DNA of 64,000 bases from Leptoclinus maculatus (lineage: Eukaryota; Chordata; Actinopteri; Perciformes; Stichaeidae). The position numbers were made by a program, and so were the translations under genes. This document shows, piece after piece, positions 35,848 through 49,375 of the stretch (position 1 is its first letter; each line of letters starts with the position of its first letter). The notes under the pieces were generated by a model. It ran no database searches and was not told the origin of the DNA. It saw nothing but the letters and a program-made list of their open reading frames with translations. The stretch lies in assembly GCA_032191485.1 (NCBI GenBank), contig JAVDOI010000003.1, positions 13,333,813 through 13,397,812 on the forward strand, written 5' to 3'.

Positions 35848-38743
35848 TTCTTTTAACTTTTTACAACTCTTCTGCTGCAGAGCTTTGGCTGTATAAATAA
35901 GGTGGTTCATTTGACCAGCACAATTTGGGAGACTGTTGCTGTGACAGTAAACCGATCGTGGCGCTGAACTTCCTGACCCAGGCTGTTGTTGTTGTTTGCT
36001 GCCGTACTCAGACACCAATCCAAAAAAACGAAGAGCAGTTCGTTTCAAGTGGGGCTTGTTCTAACATGATACAAGTAAATATAGCCGTTGTCTGGTGGCG
36101 TCTGGTCTGATTAGACTGCCATGAAAGGCTCCATTGAGCACAGGAATCTGGTTTATGTAACATGTCCAATTATAAATATAATAAATGGATGACTAGATTC
36201 CAGGTTTTGAAAGGCAGATGGCAAAGTCATCACACCAAACGAGCCTAAATGTGAAACATGGAAATGTGTAGTCTGTAAAGGCACAAACCTAACACTTTTT
36301 TGAAGCAAACAACAAAGATTACTTTCAAAAATGTGCATTTTGGGTTGAGTCATCATCACACATGGCTTATCTCTTACCCACGATCCTCTAGCAGGGGGTG
36401 AGGGGTCAACCCAGCCATCAGAGGAAGCCATCACTGAGAAGCTGACCCCCTCCTCTGGCCCCCACCTTTCATCTGTCTCTCTGATTAGTTTGCCCATGTG
36501 ACAGATAGCAACTTAAAATGAAACGCCCCGTAGACACCCCTCCCAGGAGAATCCCTCAAGCAAGATATATATATATATATACACGCATTCTTGCTGCTCT
36601 GCTAGTGAGTGCACTTTCAATTACACGAGGAGAGGTGTTGCCTTCAGATGCTCACCACTCATGGCTCAGAGCTCTGCTAGGTCTGTTGGCTTCTAGAGAG
36701 TAAATCCATCCACTTGGCTTCAGCGGCATATCAGGTGTCCTCTGCCTTGTCTCTCATGTGTGATTGGTGTGTACCCACCCTGCAGCTGCAGATGGGACTC
36801 TTGCTTGATGTGGTGGCATCCAATATCCATTCAATCTAGACATTATGTAATGGACAGCTAACAGAGGCTCAAACTAAGCCTCACAGCCACCGTGTCTCAG
36901 CAGCCAGTATGTGGTCGCTGTGCTTTACAGAGGAGGAAGTGAATTGTTCTTCTATTCTTTTTTTTTTTTTTTTTTGCATATGATAATTCTTTCTACAGCT
37001 TCATTTTCTTCTGTTGTGTATACATGGTTCAGATGCAACACGGGGGAATCCGTTTTTTGAAGGTGCATTATTCCTCTTGAAGTCCATTACTTGAATATTG
37101 TGCATGTTACTCTCTATCTATTGTGGGAGACTTGGCGAAAGAGTGATGCGCATCACAGGTCTAAAAGGTGCTCCTTAAGACAACAGGTAACCTTTTGTAA
37201 GGGTTGATTTCAAGATCTCCCCCCTCACCTTCCACTTAGAGAAGTGTAGGCTGTGCGCTGGTGCAGTCATCAGGGGGTGATTTGGGCTGATATACAAGGA
37301 GACCTATTGCTCATCAGGAAGCTGTCCGCCATGCTGATTGAGTCCTATGTAGAGCCGCTTGGGATAATTTGTCACAGGCCTGCCAGGTCAATGGTCTTTG
37401 ATTGGAACAGGGTGAACTCCAGGATTTCCACTGAGTTGAGTACTCTCACACCCTCGCTCCTTCTCAAGATATTTGCTCTCTCGCCCCGCCATATTCTGAT
37501 CTCTCTCTCCCAAAAGATTTTTGTCGTTACACGCCGTGTTCCTTCCTTTTTTAGAACTTGATCAAAAACTATCCATCTCTTCTTTGGTCTCTGTGTTTCT
37601 TTCTGCTCTCCTCCTATGTTTCCTAGCCTCTCCCTGGCCTCAGCCTGGGGGCCCTGCTCTGCTTGTTGAAAGGTAACAGAATCTTTCGGAATGACCCACT
37701 GAAATCGCCGGGTTGATTCACTGATGTTTCTGTCAGGGAGAAGCACAAAGTACAGGACTGTATTTCCCCCCACAAAAAACTAGAGGTGTCCATTACAGTG
37801 AAGATCTGTGAAAGAAGGGAGGAAAAAAAGGGGGCCCTGAGCCCGACTGAACTGTTTTAATGTGACAGAAAGAAGAGGAGATCAGTACATACCCACGCAC
37901 AAAAGCACATACACAAACAGACATTTCCAAGAAGAACAGAAACCTTGTCTGAGACACCTGTTCATTCTGCTGTTAACTTTGAAACTTTGAAACATGTGGC
38001 TTAGCTGGGGAGCTGTAACTCTGCCAAAATGCTTGAATATACAAGTTCAGCTGTGCACTGTAACTTTTAACACTTCGCAGTGGAAATCATAGCCTTGGCA
38101 CTCCTAAGGCCGAGAGACTCGGTTCCCCTTCATTACCTTTCTCCAGAAGAAAAAAAGGAAGGAGAAAAAAAGAAAGAGAGAGAAAGACAGCGAGGTTTGA
38201 AAAGAGGGAAGAAGAAAGGATGTGGACTTGAATAACTTCCAGAAGGAGCATGGCAAAAATACCTGCAGTGAGTTTCAAAAAACCACAAGATCTTTCATCC
38301 GACTGTTTTGGCATCGCTGGGGTGGGGAGCCTCGGCACTGACCATAACATAGGTATGCCTAATCCTCTTTCATCTACAATATCGCACAAAGGGAGTATCT
38401 GTCCGAGTGAACAGGGAGATTCTGCAGACATAAAAGGTTGACGGGGAGGGTTTGCATGTCTGTACCAACATTGTCCTGGTCCTTATTATTCTTTGCACAT
38501 AGCTGTAAGTCTAAACAAGGCCTCGCTTCCTGAGGAGGACTGCTGTGCACTCACTGCACTCACACTGGCCCTGGTGTTGTTCTGCTCCAGCGTGTGTGCG
38601 TTTGTGTGTGCGAGGCCCTGGCGCTGTTTGAGATGACCCTGCTTTCTTTCTATAGGGGCTTTCACTCTGCAAGAGCTCAGCCCCTGTAAAGAGGGAGCCT
38701 GTGCTGGTACCTCTCTTAGCCTCTTTCTTGTGCAGGCGTCTCT

Positions 38744-38752
<9 letters not shown>

Positions 38753-38811
<59 letters not shown>

Positions 38812-38820
38812 GCAGCAGCA
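38753..38820. repeat. (CT)n followed by (GCA)n compound microsatellite
   Basis: A CT run to 38808 passes directly into four GCA/AGC units. Confidence 0.95.
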
Positions 38821-38909
38821 GCTTGAGTACTTCCAGCTGCCGACATTGAATACCGCCTCCCACACACGCACACACTCACAGGTACAAACTAGTCCACTAT
38901 AGAACACAT

Positions 38910-38911
<2 letters not shown>

Positions 38912-38949
<38 letters not shown>

Positions 38950-38954
38950 ACACA
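38912..38954. repeat. (CA)n microsatellite
   Basis: AC run with one TC interruption near 38944. Confidence 0.95.
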
Positions 38955-40000
38955 TATACACATACCTCCCTCATTAACTGAAAGGCCTTTGGTAGTTTCT
39001 CATTGCCTCTGCATTTGTCCTTCTCCCGCCTTTATATGTTGGGCATTTATGGTGTGGGTCTACAGACCATGTCTGCACGCACGCCGGTCCTTTCACCCTC
39101 GGCTACCCTCCTGTGTCTGTGCCCCTAGACAGGGTGGATACGGGTGATGATTTATGGACCATATGCATAATAGACCCTCCAGTCTCCTCACAGAGGCCGT
39201 GTCACAGGCACTCGCAGTTAACAGCAGGTAACCCGGCCAGGAAACACACCTCGCAGCCAGCTGCTCCTCCCTCACACCAAAAAGGAAACTCCGGCAAAGC
39301 AAAACAAAACAAACAAAAAAAGAGAATGCAGATTCAAATCGCAAGTCTGTATGGCCTGGTAGAGACTTGGAGAGAAATACAGATGTACATGCTCATGCAC
39401 ACCCACACATGCACACAGGAGAAAAACTAGAGTCTGTCAGTTCTTTCATCATGTTATGAAATAAGAGGAGAGCACCAGAGGAACCTGTTGCTGGGCTATA
39501 AGACTGAAGCAACCCAGGGTAAAAAATGGTAATGCAAGCGAGAGCGGCGGCAGGGGTCTGCCGGGGTGTAACCATAGCTGCTAAACTTGCATTCAGGCCT
39601 TTTCCAGAGCTGGGCTCGGGGTATGCAGACGACCTAGGGGCTGGAGTCTTAGGGAGGACTTTAAGCCTCTTTGTCAAGCTCCTCGGAGCTCAGTCGACCG
39701 CTGTGAAGAGGCCAAGGCATGCAGCTGTCTAGCAACAAGAACCCCTCATACCACAGATACTGGCCTGTGGTTAAGGAGTGTGTGTGTGTGTACGAGTGTG
39801 TATGTGGTTTTATTTTGTGTGCCTGCACATGTGGGTTTGAATGTGTGAAAGTGGGCCGTTGATGAATATCGCACCAGGTGAGACACTAGGTATGTGGAAG
39901 GTTGACAAAAATACACTGTATGTACTGTATATCTCAAGTAATTCAACAGTTTATCATAACATTTATCTGCAAAAAAAATAACAATGACCACTATGGATCA

Positions 40001-40575
40001 TAGACTGTAAATAAGAAATGGATGTAGTCACCACGGCATCACTTATTAGTTTGTGGAATACAGTTTTGAAGTCTCGAGTTCGACATTTTCCTGTCACCAT
40101 CTTGGTTTTTGGCCTTCGCAATTTTGGTTTTTATGCTACCAAAATGCAACCGAATACTAAATAATTGGCAACCAAAATATTACAATTAACTTCCATGAAC
40201 TGAAAACACACCATGAAAGGGTTTTAGTTCTCGGATGACAACGCGGACAACTCCCAGAGCGGACAACAACGTGGTAGCTGCGCACTAAAGCATAACCTGC
40301 TTTATAGTCTAGTTTACTCAAAATGAGACCATCATTTACTAAATGAACATCATGGTGTATTGAAGAAGACTTGAAACTAGCGATTGAGACCACAAACTCA
40401 TGTTTACAATGTTTACTGAGGTAATAAATCAAGTGAGAAGTAGGGTCATTTTCTCATAGACTTCTATACAATCAGACTTCTTTTTGCAACCAGAGGAATC
40501 GCCCCCTGCTGGCCTGTAGCGAGAATGCAAGTTCAAGGCCCTTCCACATTGGCTTCATTTTTCAGAACCGGAGAA
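40001..40575 (+). repeat. Fish interspersed repeat (TAGACTGTAAATA ... CTTCATTTTTCAGAACCGGAG)
   Basis: The ends and internal phrases (ATGGATGTAGTCACC, GTTTTGAAGTCTCGAGTT, CACCATCTTGG, CGCCCCCTGCTGGCC, CATTGGCTTCATTTTTCAG) correspond in order to a repeat common in perciform and other teleost genomes. It has no open frame. I am confident it is repetitive but not of its class. Confidence 0.6.
40499..40512 (-). promoter_or_regulatory. CTCF-like motif inside the 40.0-40.6 kb repeat
   Basis: The minus strand reads CCAGCAGGGGGCGA, which fits the CTCF core CCASYAGRKGGCRS at 13 of 14 positions. Occupancy is inference. Confidence 0.3.
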
Positions 40576-41140
40576 CTAATTACAGCACATAATTACTCTT
40601 TCAGTTTAAATATGGTCATGCGAGTATTGTTTTGAAATTAAATACAAAAATTGTCAGACTATCATTTAATTGATCATGATCCATGCGATAAATCATTGTT
40701 TTTGTGACAAGTGTGAAAGGCAGTGTAACAACGCCTGTCATCTTTCAAAGCTTGAGATCTAAGGTGCTTTTTTTTGAAGACATCTCATTTACATGAACTG
40801 TACAGTTTTTGAAACCGCACCTACGTCAACACCTATTCCTGAGCCTTGTGACGTGCCACCCAGACAGAGCCTGAGACATTGGACAACATGGTAAACCTAA
40901 GTGCTGTCTTTCCATGAAAGCATTATCAGTGAAACTAACACCTCCTTTGGAATGCCTCAGAACCGCTTGGAGACATGGAGGAGCTAGTTTTATGCAGCCC
41001 ATCCCTGCACTGCTCCAAATGAGCCATGGTGAATTCTTCACCGCCAGTCAATCCCCGGGGAGGCAGTCAAGAAAACCCTATTATATTTGGGGGCAGGCAC
41101 CGCTCAAACTGACAGCAACTGCTGCGACAGCAAAGCTCGC

Positions 41141-41190
<50 letters not shown>

Positions 41191-43559
41191 GTGTTCTCCA
41201 TCTCTACGTGACAACAGAGTAAATTGCACACAAGTTGGTCTCATTTGCTTTGGATATTGGAACGGCACAAAGAACAATGGACTTTGCAGTTAAAATTGAA
41301 CAAACCATCCGAATTATGCTAACAAATCAAATTCAGAATGACTCCGTCTTCGCTCTTGTCTCGTTAATGCTGCTTTGCTGGTTACACACAAAAAGTAAAT
41401 CCATAAACCAACCTGTCCCCTTAAAATAAAATATCTATCATAGAACAGTATATGATTAACTGATTCAATTAAGTTCCCTTTATAACGCACTTTTCCGGAT
41501 GTCTTTCTATATTCAAAACCAATTGTCCCCCACCACCAGTCTACAATTCAAGATTTTACATTTTTTTTATTTTACAGTTCAGTTAAAATGGCCATTCCTG
41601 TAATTATAGTCCTAAATTGCTAAAATTGTCCGCACACAGAAAATCACAAACTTGCCATGGGAATGCTTCTGCAGAAGGGCAATTACTACAGGGATACAGT
41701 CAGAAGTCCCTTCTCTGAGATATATGTGTATGAGACATTAAGGCAACAGCAAAAAATGTAACACGAACAGAGCAAAAAGCATGGGAGGAGGAGAGCCCAC
41801 GAGTGTTGGTTTCAATCTGAGGGATAACATGGAAAAGGTCAAGTCTGAGTCGGCAGATCACACATAATCACCTCCCACACAATGCTGCTGCCTTATTCCA
41901 CTGCAGCCACCTGATGAGAGGATGAGATAGATAGACAAGAGGAAGAGGCAGACGGATAGAAAGCAGGGGGAGAGAGAGACACAAGGAAGGGAAGAGAGAA
42001 AGACAAATAAGAGGAGAAGGAGGCATTATCATTCCAAGCATCAACCCCATAGCAGATGTGCTGCTTGTCTTGGGTTTTGCGAAGGAGTGGCGTGTGACCC
42101 TGTTCACCCTTAAGCCTAATGAAAGATTGACTGACTCACTTGCATCACTATGCCAGCGCGTATGCATGCTCGACAAAATATTATTGGATGCAGGGCCTGG
42201 AAATGATCGAGGAGCTTACAGAGGAAGGGGGGGGGGGAGACGTCGCAGGACATTGTCTGAATGCAGGGCCATAAAGTGAACTAATCGGAAAGTGGACTGC
42301 GGGTCTGTGCTACAAGCAGAGCAGCAACAGCCAAACGACGAGAGCTTTGTTCGTGTCTAGTTATGCCAATGATTTGACATGGGTCTGGTCTCAATGTTTC
42401 AGGGTAATCTGGGAGCTTATTTCAGATCCGTCTGCGATCTAGGAAGTAAGAGTGGAGACACACAATAGGCATATAGAACATATATTTCTGTGTATTTATG
42501 AAAAGGGAAATGGCATCCTGAGAATTACACATGCACACACACACACACAGCCAAACTAAAATATATTGCAAGTAATTGTTTCCGTGCGTAAGTAGCACAT
42601 CTGAATCATTGGATGCGAGATCAAAATGATAAAAAACGAAATCCTATAATAAACGGTCTCAATTTATGACCTTTTTAAGCTCCAGCAGAACATGCATATG
42701 AATCTACACTCACACATGTACACATGCATTCACAGTCGGTAACTACACAAACACCAATCAATATTTAAAGTTCTAGGTCAGTCACTCTTCCTGTTGTGGC
42801 AGCAGGGCATCCCCTCAAGACCGAATACAGTAAATCAGCCTTTATCCCACCCCCTGCCAATGGCCCATTTGTATATGGAGGCTACAGCTTGGCGATTGCA
42901 CACAGAACACACACTGAGCAACCTTGGTTTGAGTAAATAAATCATTTGTACATGCTACACCATGTTTTGAAGAGCCCATACCTGATCGGTACTAAAAGTA
43001 TCACACAATTAATGTTCGTGCTGGAGGTCACAGAGCAAGGATAAGCAACTAATCTTGACTGAATGCAAATTAAGCAGCAGGCTACAGACATAAAAAGCAC
43101 CCATTCAGGTGCATATGAAAGGACAATTATAGGGAGAAAGATTCAAAAACATAATTGTTAAGGGTAATAATTAGAAGAAGAAGTAATCATTTTGTATTAT
43201 TACTCACACATACACTATAGATCAGCTGTGTTTCACCTATGTAGGTCTATAGCTCTTGTTTACAGTAACACATTACATGCTGTAGTATTATATAGATGGT
43301 GATGGAGAATGTTTTGATTCCTGATATTTCAATATAAGAGTACAATTCACAGTAATATTAGTCCATGGCTGGAGAATCGAACTGCAGAAAAAACAGCTTT
43401 TTGTTCTATTTAAGAGCACGTATTGAGGAGAAGTTAGGCATCTTTAGAGGTGTCAGTCATGCAAAATGATTGCAAGCCATTCATGTTTCGAAAAAAAGGT
43501 TTGCCGGATGAATTAAGTTCTCCAAATCAGATGAGTGAACCCAAAATCATCTCGTGTCA
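40576..43559. other. Intergenic; GA repeat and purine-rich tracts
   Basis: GA microsatellite at 41145-41189, purine-rich stretch at 41925-42030 and a short G run near 42226. No gene seen. Confidence 0.5.
41145..41189. repeat. (GA)n microsatellite
   Basis: Perfect AG run of about 45 bp. Confidence 0.95.
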
Positions 43560-44730
43560 AATGAAATAATGAAGTTCTACAGACATCAAGACGGGTGACT
43601 CTTTCTGCCATATCCAATTAGTTCTTCAGTGCCGTCTGGGTGCCTTTACAGTGTCAATCAGCAGGCAGTAAACATTGTCTTTCAGCAGCAGTCTACCTCA
43701 GGGGGACTGCCTTTAAACAACAAAGTCAGCTCTTTGATACCTCCCCTTCTCACCTTTCAGCGCAGCCATCCCCAGACGTAAAAGCACACCTTCCCATAAA
43801 ACACAGCCACAAAACACTAATACACCCTCTTTTTAGACTTTATGGGCTCTCCTCACACAATTACCCATGATCACACAATCAGCGTTTGATTTTTACGACT
43901 CAGACTGGAGCTGCGGGAGTGTGTGTATATGCGTGAGTGTGTGCGCATGCCGGGTGAGGCGAAGAAGGGGAGGGAGCTGGGGGTCTGGACAGGGGGTCGT
44001 GCCACAGCCATGTGCAGAGCAGAAACGGCACATTTATATATACAGACAGGCGGGGACACTCGCGTAGACACAAACACTACCGTGCACAGACTGAGAGCTG
44101 AGCGGACGCATGCATGCAAACACACAAACACAGATCTTCCCCTCCACCCGCCGCCGTCTCTCTGTAGCCTCTCTCTCCTTGCCCTTAGCTGTTTCCCCAG
44201 ATTCCAGATGACGTCCTGACAGGAGGGCTGAGTGACTGGAGGTGAGGCTGTGTGATGACAGACCAGGGCCTTTATCAGTGACCAGCACACTGCCAGCTTG
44301 CTGTTTGAAGATTAACTGGCAGATTGAAACCCAAAACTGCTGCCGTTCCTGCTTCGACTCCCTGCCTCTTTACATATATCTTTTTTTCTTTCTTTTTTTT
44401 TTCCCTTTTAACCCCTCGCTAGCCGGGCTTGCAGGAGCTCACCGGGTTTAATGTAATTGGCCTATTTCCTGCATATGAAGTTCCCGGCTTGTTGTAATTG
44501 ACTAGGTCTTTTATTGGCTGTGAGACAGGTTAAATGGGAACCAAATGGAGAGGCAACACAGGAAGCTTAGGTCCGGGCTATCTGATACTCATCAAATCAG
44601 CCAACCTGGACGCAGAACAGCTAAGTGCTGAGAATGTGGCTGCAGTGATTAGCAGCTGCATGAGGATTAGTACGTTACTATGGTGTTTGGCATATGTTAG
44701 TCAATGTTGGCTGTGAATTATTTTCTTCAG
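43560..44730. promoter_or_regulatory. Candidate regulatory blocks flanking a simple T-rich segment
   Basis: 43560-43760 has ATATCCAATTAGTTC and two Sox-like cores (AACATTGTC, AAACAACAAAG). 44440-44730 has TTTAATGTAATTGGCC, GCATATGAAG, GTTGTAATTGAC and AGTGATTAGCAGC. 43900-44430 between them is GT- and T-rich with little to say. Confidence 0.3.
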
Positions 44731-44869
44731 ATGTAGTCAGTTCTATTATGTTGCATTACTTTAGCACACTGATGCTCTGTCATGTGGAGTATTTTTTTAT
44801 TTTTTTTATTTTTTTTTATGGACAAAAGTGAATCCTTATCAGCCAAGGATGTCAACATCAACTTTCTTT

Positions 44870-45600
44870 TGTATTTATTTGATTAATGCTGTTTTGTAGC
44901 CCTCATGATTTCTGGACAGCTCTATCTCGGTGAAGAGGACGCACGGAGAGAGTCAGCGTGTTCCATCAAAACATCTCATGCAACAGTAAATGGCATTCAA
45001 CAAAGCTGATATTCTGCTCTTTGATGTTTGCCAGAGTAAATGGACTATCAATGCAAAGTATAAACACTCCTCTATGCTAATGTTCCTCTGGGGGTCTTTG
45101 ATGGCACCAGTAGTATCTGTGAAGTGTGTTTTGAAAAATTGCATCGGTAAGCCATCCAAAAAAGCAAGAATTAAAGCCTACTCACTTTTTTTAGCCTGGT
45201 GGGGCGGGGGGGGGGGGGTGGAGAGAAAATCTAGATTTGGAAAATGGTACTCTGTAGTGGGGGAAATTGGAGCACAAACAAGGTACAGAGTAAGTGACTT
45301 GTAACAGGCAGCACAGGGCCAACCAAGCCAGGCACTGTGGCAGGGGTCCAGTTGACTGCCAGGTGACATCATTTGGCATTGTTTCACCACTCCATTTATT
45401 TTATTGTGCTCATTGTCCTCCCACATTCACTCAATCAAGTGGGTCTTTTTGTGCTGGTTGTTTAGGTAGTCCAGGTGCACCGTGCCTAGTGGAGGCTTCC
45501 TGTCTCCCAGAAGTCCTTTCAATGCCTCTCCTGCCGCGGGTATTGTCACATCCCGCAGTGCATCTGAAAAGAAGCAGCAGCCCTGCGTAAATGTCAGAGA
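44870..45600. promoter_or_regulatory. Candidate regulatory blocks
   Basis: 44870-45180 has TTGATTAATGCTG, ATCAATGCAAAG and ATGCTAATGTTCC. 45310-45600 is complex and even in composition. A poly-G stretch (45204-45219) splits them. Confidence 0.25.
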
Positions 45601-45656
45601 GGTGACTTGTTTTTAACTCTTAGCGGGCACTGAATGGCTTGTGTGTGTGTGGGTCT

Positions 45657-45658
<2 letters not shown>

Positions 45659-45714
<56 letters not shown>
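45659..45714. repeat. (TG)n microsatellite
   Basis: Perfect GT run of about 55 bp, preceded by a short GT run at 45639. Confidence 0.95.
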
Positions 45715-45717
<3 letters not shown>

Positions 45718-45795
45718 AATAAACCAGCTGCCTCCTGTGAGCATTTCCTCACTTTACTGTGCTGTACAATATCTCAAGTCTGGATTTACAGTGTG

Positions 45796-45809
45796 GCGCC
45801 CCCTGTTGA
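45796..45809 (-). promoter_or_regulatory. Weaker CTCF-like motif
   Basis: The minus strand reads TCAACAGGGGGCGC. It keeps the AGGGGGCGC half of the CTCF core, with two mismatches in the CCASY half. It lies on the same strand as the stronger motif at 40499. Confidence 0.2.
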
Positions 45810-46110
45810 AAAGCTGCTTCCCTTTTATCAGTTTGTTGACATTGTGATTTACTTGAAGGTATCTTTTGACTCTAAATAGACCCTTTTCTTCTCAAGATGT
45901 GGCAGCTCCATGAGTTTTTTTTTTTGTGTATTCTGAGGCTGTACAAGTATAGCTTTTTTATACACTCGAGTTAAAGAGAAACTCTGTGTTTTTGACTTCT
46001 GATTAGCAAGGAAAAAAGAAATTTCCCGATCCAGGAACATAGCGTACAAAGACTGAAAATATAATGACAGCCAATAAATTAAATTGGTTTAATCCACAAG
46101 TATTTGTGAA

Positions 46111-46147
46111 GCTTTCACACTTTCCAGCAGAGCTTCACACTTTCCAG
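46111..46147 (+). repeat. Short tandem duplication, ~20 bp period
   Basis: GCTTTCACACTTTCCAG (46111-46127) is followed by GCTTCACACTTTCCAG (46132-46147), differing by one T. It is a local duplication of no obvious function. Confidence 0.6.
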
Positions 46148-46999
46148 TAAAAAAAAAAGAGAATTTATTTTCGACCATAGAGGTGCTACTGTATCACTCA
46201 CAATGAAGGCTTTTATTAAGTGAATGTGTGTTTTAGCCGCACAGCAGGACAATGAGACGAACATGGCTAATGACTATAACATGAGTGAGAAGACAAATAG
46301 AGGCCGAGCCAGAGAGGAAGCCGCAGAAGTAAAGACACGTCAGGTTCAATTAGAACATCTGAAGAGCTTAGCAGGCACAGCTGACAAAGTCCAATTTGTC
46401 CAACATATTTCAGCCCACCTTTCCCCACATGTGCTCGCTACTCACAGCCTTCAGCACCACGTTTGGACAAATATTCCCACATTCCCACATAACCCTCTGA
46501 GGGAAAGATGTCCCGGACTTTTTACTTGAGGGTTCAGTTTATCTTTGAAAGCCATCGGCCAAGTTTCCTTTGCATGTAGGCTAATTTTCCCTCTCCCCCC
46601 CACACCCCAACTTGACAAGGTATTAGTCTAAGGAAAGAGAAAAAAAACACACACACACACACTTTTCTGTCTGTTTTTCTCGCTGTCTCTCTTTTTCATT
46701 CACCCACGGTCTGTCTTTCTGTTGGGCACACACAGAGCTGTGCCCTGTGGTGAATGTCTCACATATGCCATCCAGTTAGCGGGGTATTTTTGTCTCTGTG
46801 AGTGGGCAGCGGTGTCAGTCAGCAAGCTTTTGAGCTCAGCGGAGGGAGAGCTGTGAAAGCCAGTCACTAACAAGCAGAGAGATTCCCTCCCTGCATCCCA
46901 CAAGCCAGATGGCTAATCTCGGCAGAATAAGAAACATATTTTAAAAAATCAGATTTAGAGAAGTGGAGAGAAAAAAAAATTACACGAACATCATAACAA

Positions 47000-47180
47000 T
47001 TCAAATGCCTTGTGGTCAAAAGTTGTCTGCAATGAGGTGACAACAACATAAAAGTCTCCTCTTGTCAAAATGGATTCAATAATTAGACAAACTGGAATGG
47101 CCTCGGTAAGCTTGCAAAAACAGACACCAGTGCTCGAGGCTGGCCCTGCAAATTGGAATAATTTGTGTTTTCAGGGCTAG
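47000..47180. promoter_or_regulatory. Candidate regulatory block
   Basis: Contains ACAATTCAAATGCC, GACAACAACATAAAAG and TTCAATAATTAGAC in a short complex stretch. Confidence 0.25.
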
Positions 47181-48049
47181 TGGAGGGTCTGCCTGAAGTG
47201 GATGATGGCTGAAAAAAAAAATAGTCATCTGTTATCTATTTTTTCGCCTGGGACAGTATCCACAACATCCCTGCCTCCTAACCAAACCCTTAAAAAATAA
47301 AAAAAATAAAAAATAAGACTAAACTCTCTCCTTATGCCTGCCTCCGCCTGTGGCCTGAATGATGACAAGTTTGATTCCTGCTGGCGCCGTGCCAGTGCAT
47401 TGCCCAAGGATGCCCCCAGGTGTCTGAGGCAGCGTATCCATTAGCTACCTGTGTAGACTGCTCCTCTGAGATACACAGACACTGATGTCTGCTGTCCTTC
47501 CTTTCCAGAGACCCATGAGCCACACACCCACGTATATATACACACCTGAAGCCTACCATCTGGCCAAGGCTTGAGGACCATGCTGCCTCGGCCTCCGATG
47601 GTCTGACCACTTAGCCCTCTTCCTGTCACTCAGCCTCGTCAGCCGAAGCTGTCAGCACAGGTGGCATTCCCGTATTCCTTCTCTACAGGGAAGGAAAGAA
47701 CAACCTGACAGAAGCTTTGAGCTTACACACCGTGTGAGCAGGAAAATAGAGACCCCTGTACAATGTAATGCAATGTAACACATTATAACAGCCCTGCTAT
47801 AGATAGCCTGCTGAGACTGTTGACTCAACACCACGGGCATTTTTGATGTGGTAGTTTGGGATGATCTTGTTTTGCAAAAAAAAATGACATAAGAGCGTTG
47901 AAAAACAAATCTTGAGTTTGTCCACTTGTCATGGAATTGCAGACAGATTTTTTTTTGCTATGCAAAGATATAGAGGAGTAATGTCTACCTGAGCAGAGAA
48001 GTCGCTCTCCCTCTGTGTGTGCTGTCATCCAAGTTTTTCTGTGCTTTGT

Positions 48050-48500
48050 TTACATAGCCCAGGCCGTCCACGCGTGCCTTCTAGTGCATGCTACAAGTCA
48101 AAGTTAAGCTGCTCTCAACTATTTTCAGCGCTCCAATGCTGTGGCTAAGTGTCAACCGATTTTTTGTTTGAACCTGTTCTGTCCCCTCAAAAAAAAAGTC
48201 TGTTAGCCACATTCCAGCGCTATTTAACGAGCGCTTTAGCAACACTTCAACGGCGACTCGCTAACAATGTAGCAGGCCACGCTTGGCTGTTTTGTTGCTC
48301 ATAGTGTGAACATAGCATTTACAACGCCGTCCTGACCGGCAGCATCGTGGCGGAAGCATATGCTCCGGTTCCACCCCAGGTTAACACTGTTTGTTCTGTC
48401 ATCACTGTTGCCGTTGTCAGCACTGTTAGCTGCGAGCCACCAGCTCAGCCATCGCCATGTTGAGAGCTGTGCTCTGAATCTAGTATCTATGTAGACATTA
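48050..48500 (+). repeat. Probable old fish interspersed repeat
   Basis: The stretch contains phrases I recall from other teleost loci in this order: CAACACTTCAACGGCGACTCG region with CTAACAATGTAGCAGGCCAC, GCGGAAGCATATGCTCCG, and GCCATCGCCATGTTGAGAG followed by GAATCTAGTATC. It has no ORF. Boundaries are approximate. Confidence 0.45.
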
Positions 48501-49300
48501 GGTTATTTAAAAAATGGATACGATCATTTTGAAAAAAGATAAAAAGACTAAAAACATCCAATGCTATTGTTAATTATTTTTGTTTTTATCTACAGCATCA
48601 TATAGAGTATAGAGGATTTCCTTGTTACCTGTTGCACAAGTCAAATGTGCTGTTTTTTTTGCAGTACAACAGACACATGTATTTGTTGCTTCATTCCTTT
48701 TTGTTTAGGACAAGGTTATTTATTGAAAATGAGTCTTGATTTACCACTTCAACAAACACACAACGCATTCAGCCAGTCTTGATTTGTACTCCACATGCAA
48801 AGCCCAATTTATTTTATTTACACTCCGTAGAATCAGAACGCCTGGTTTTATGAACACCAGGAATCAAGAACAGCTGTTTGATAGAGAGAAACTAATGATG
48901 TCATGCCCAGAATCATCTGCGGGGAGCCCAAAGCCATGGGGGCTGTCAATCTACAACAGAATGTCAGCGGCAGCAGGGCCTCTGTTTGGGGAAGGCACTT
49001 GTCAATCATCTCACGCGCAGCGGGGGAGCAGGTGGGCTGACCAATCGGAGGCGGTCCCAGCACAGCAGGACCGGCACCAGGAAGTGAAGCGCCATCTGGA
49101 GTGAGGACGAGCTGTGAGTGGGCAACTGAAACAAAGTGATGACATGCTGGAGGAAAGCTGGTGGAGTGTGCTGCTGGATATAACAAGGGCATTTGGATTC
49201 ATGCTGCCTATCACACCAACTCTGTTGTTGATTCTAGTAGTCAGATGGTGCTTATTAAAGATGTGCACAGGCAGCCATTCCTCTCATATAGGGGTAGAAG

Positions 49301-49303
<3 letters not shown>

Positions 49304-49374
<71 letters not shown>
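49304..49374. repeat. (TG)n microsatellite, ~70 bp
   Basis: Perfect GT run; a short CA run on the same strand follows at about 49481-49496. Confidence 0.97.

Positions 49375-49375
<1 letters not shown>

Larger units (their letters stand above)
35848..40000. other. Intergenic with several microsatellites
   Basis: Poly-T at 36960-36975, the CT/GCA and CA repeats, and frames of 100-133 codons (37253-37773 on both strands) that match nothing I know. No gene supported. Confidence 0.5.

Noticed and set aside
37253..37773. Overlapping ORFs of 102 and 133 codons on opposite strands
   Set aside because: No domain or repeat-protein similarity recognised; probably chance.
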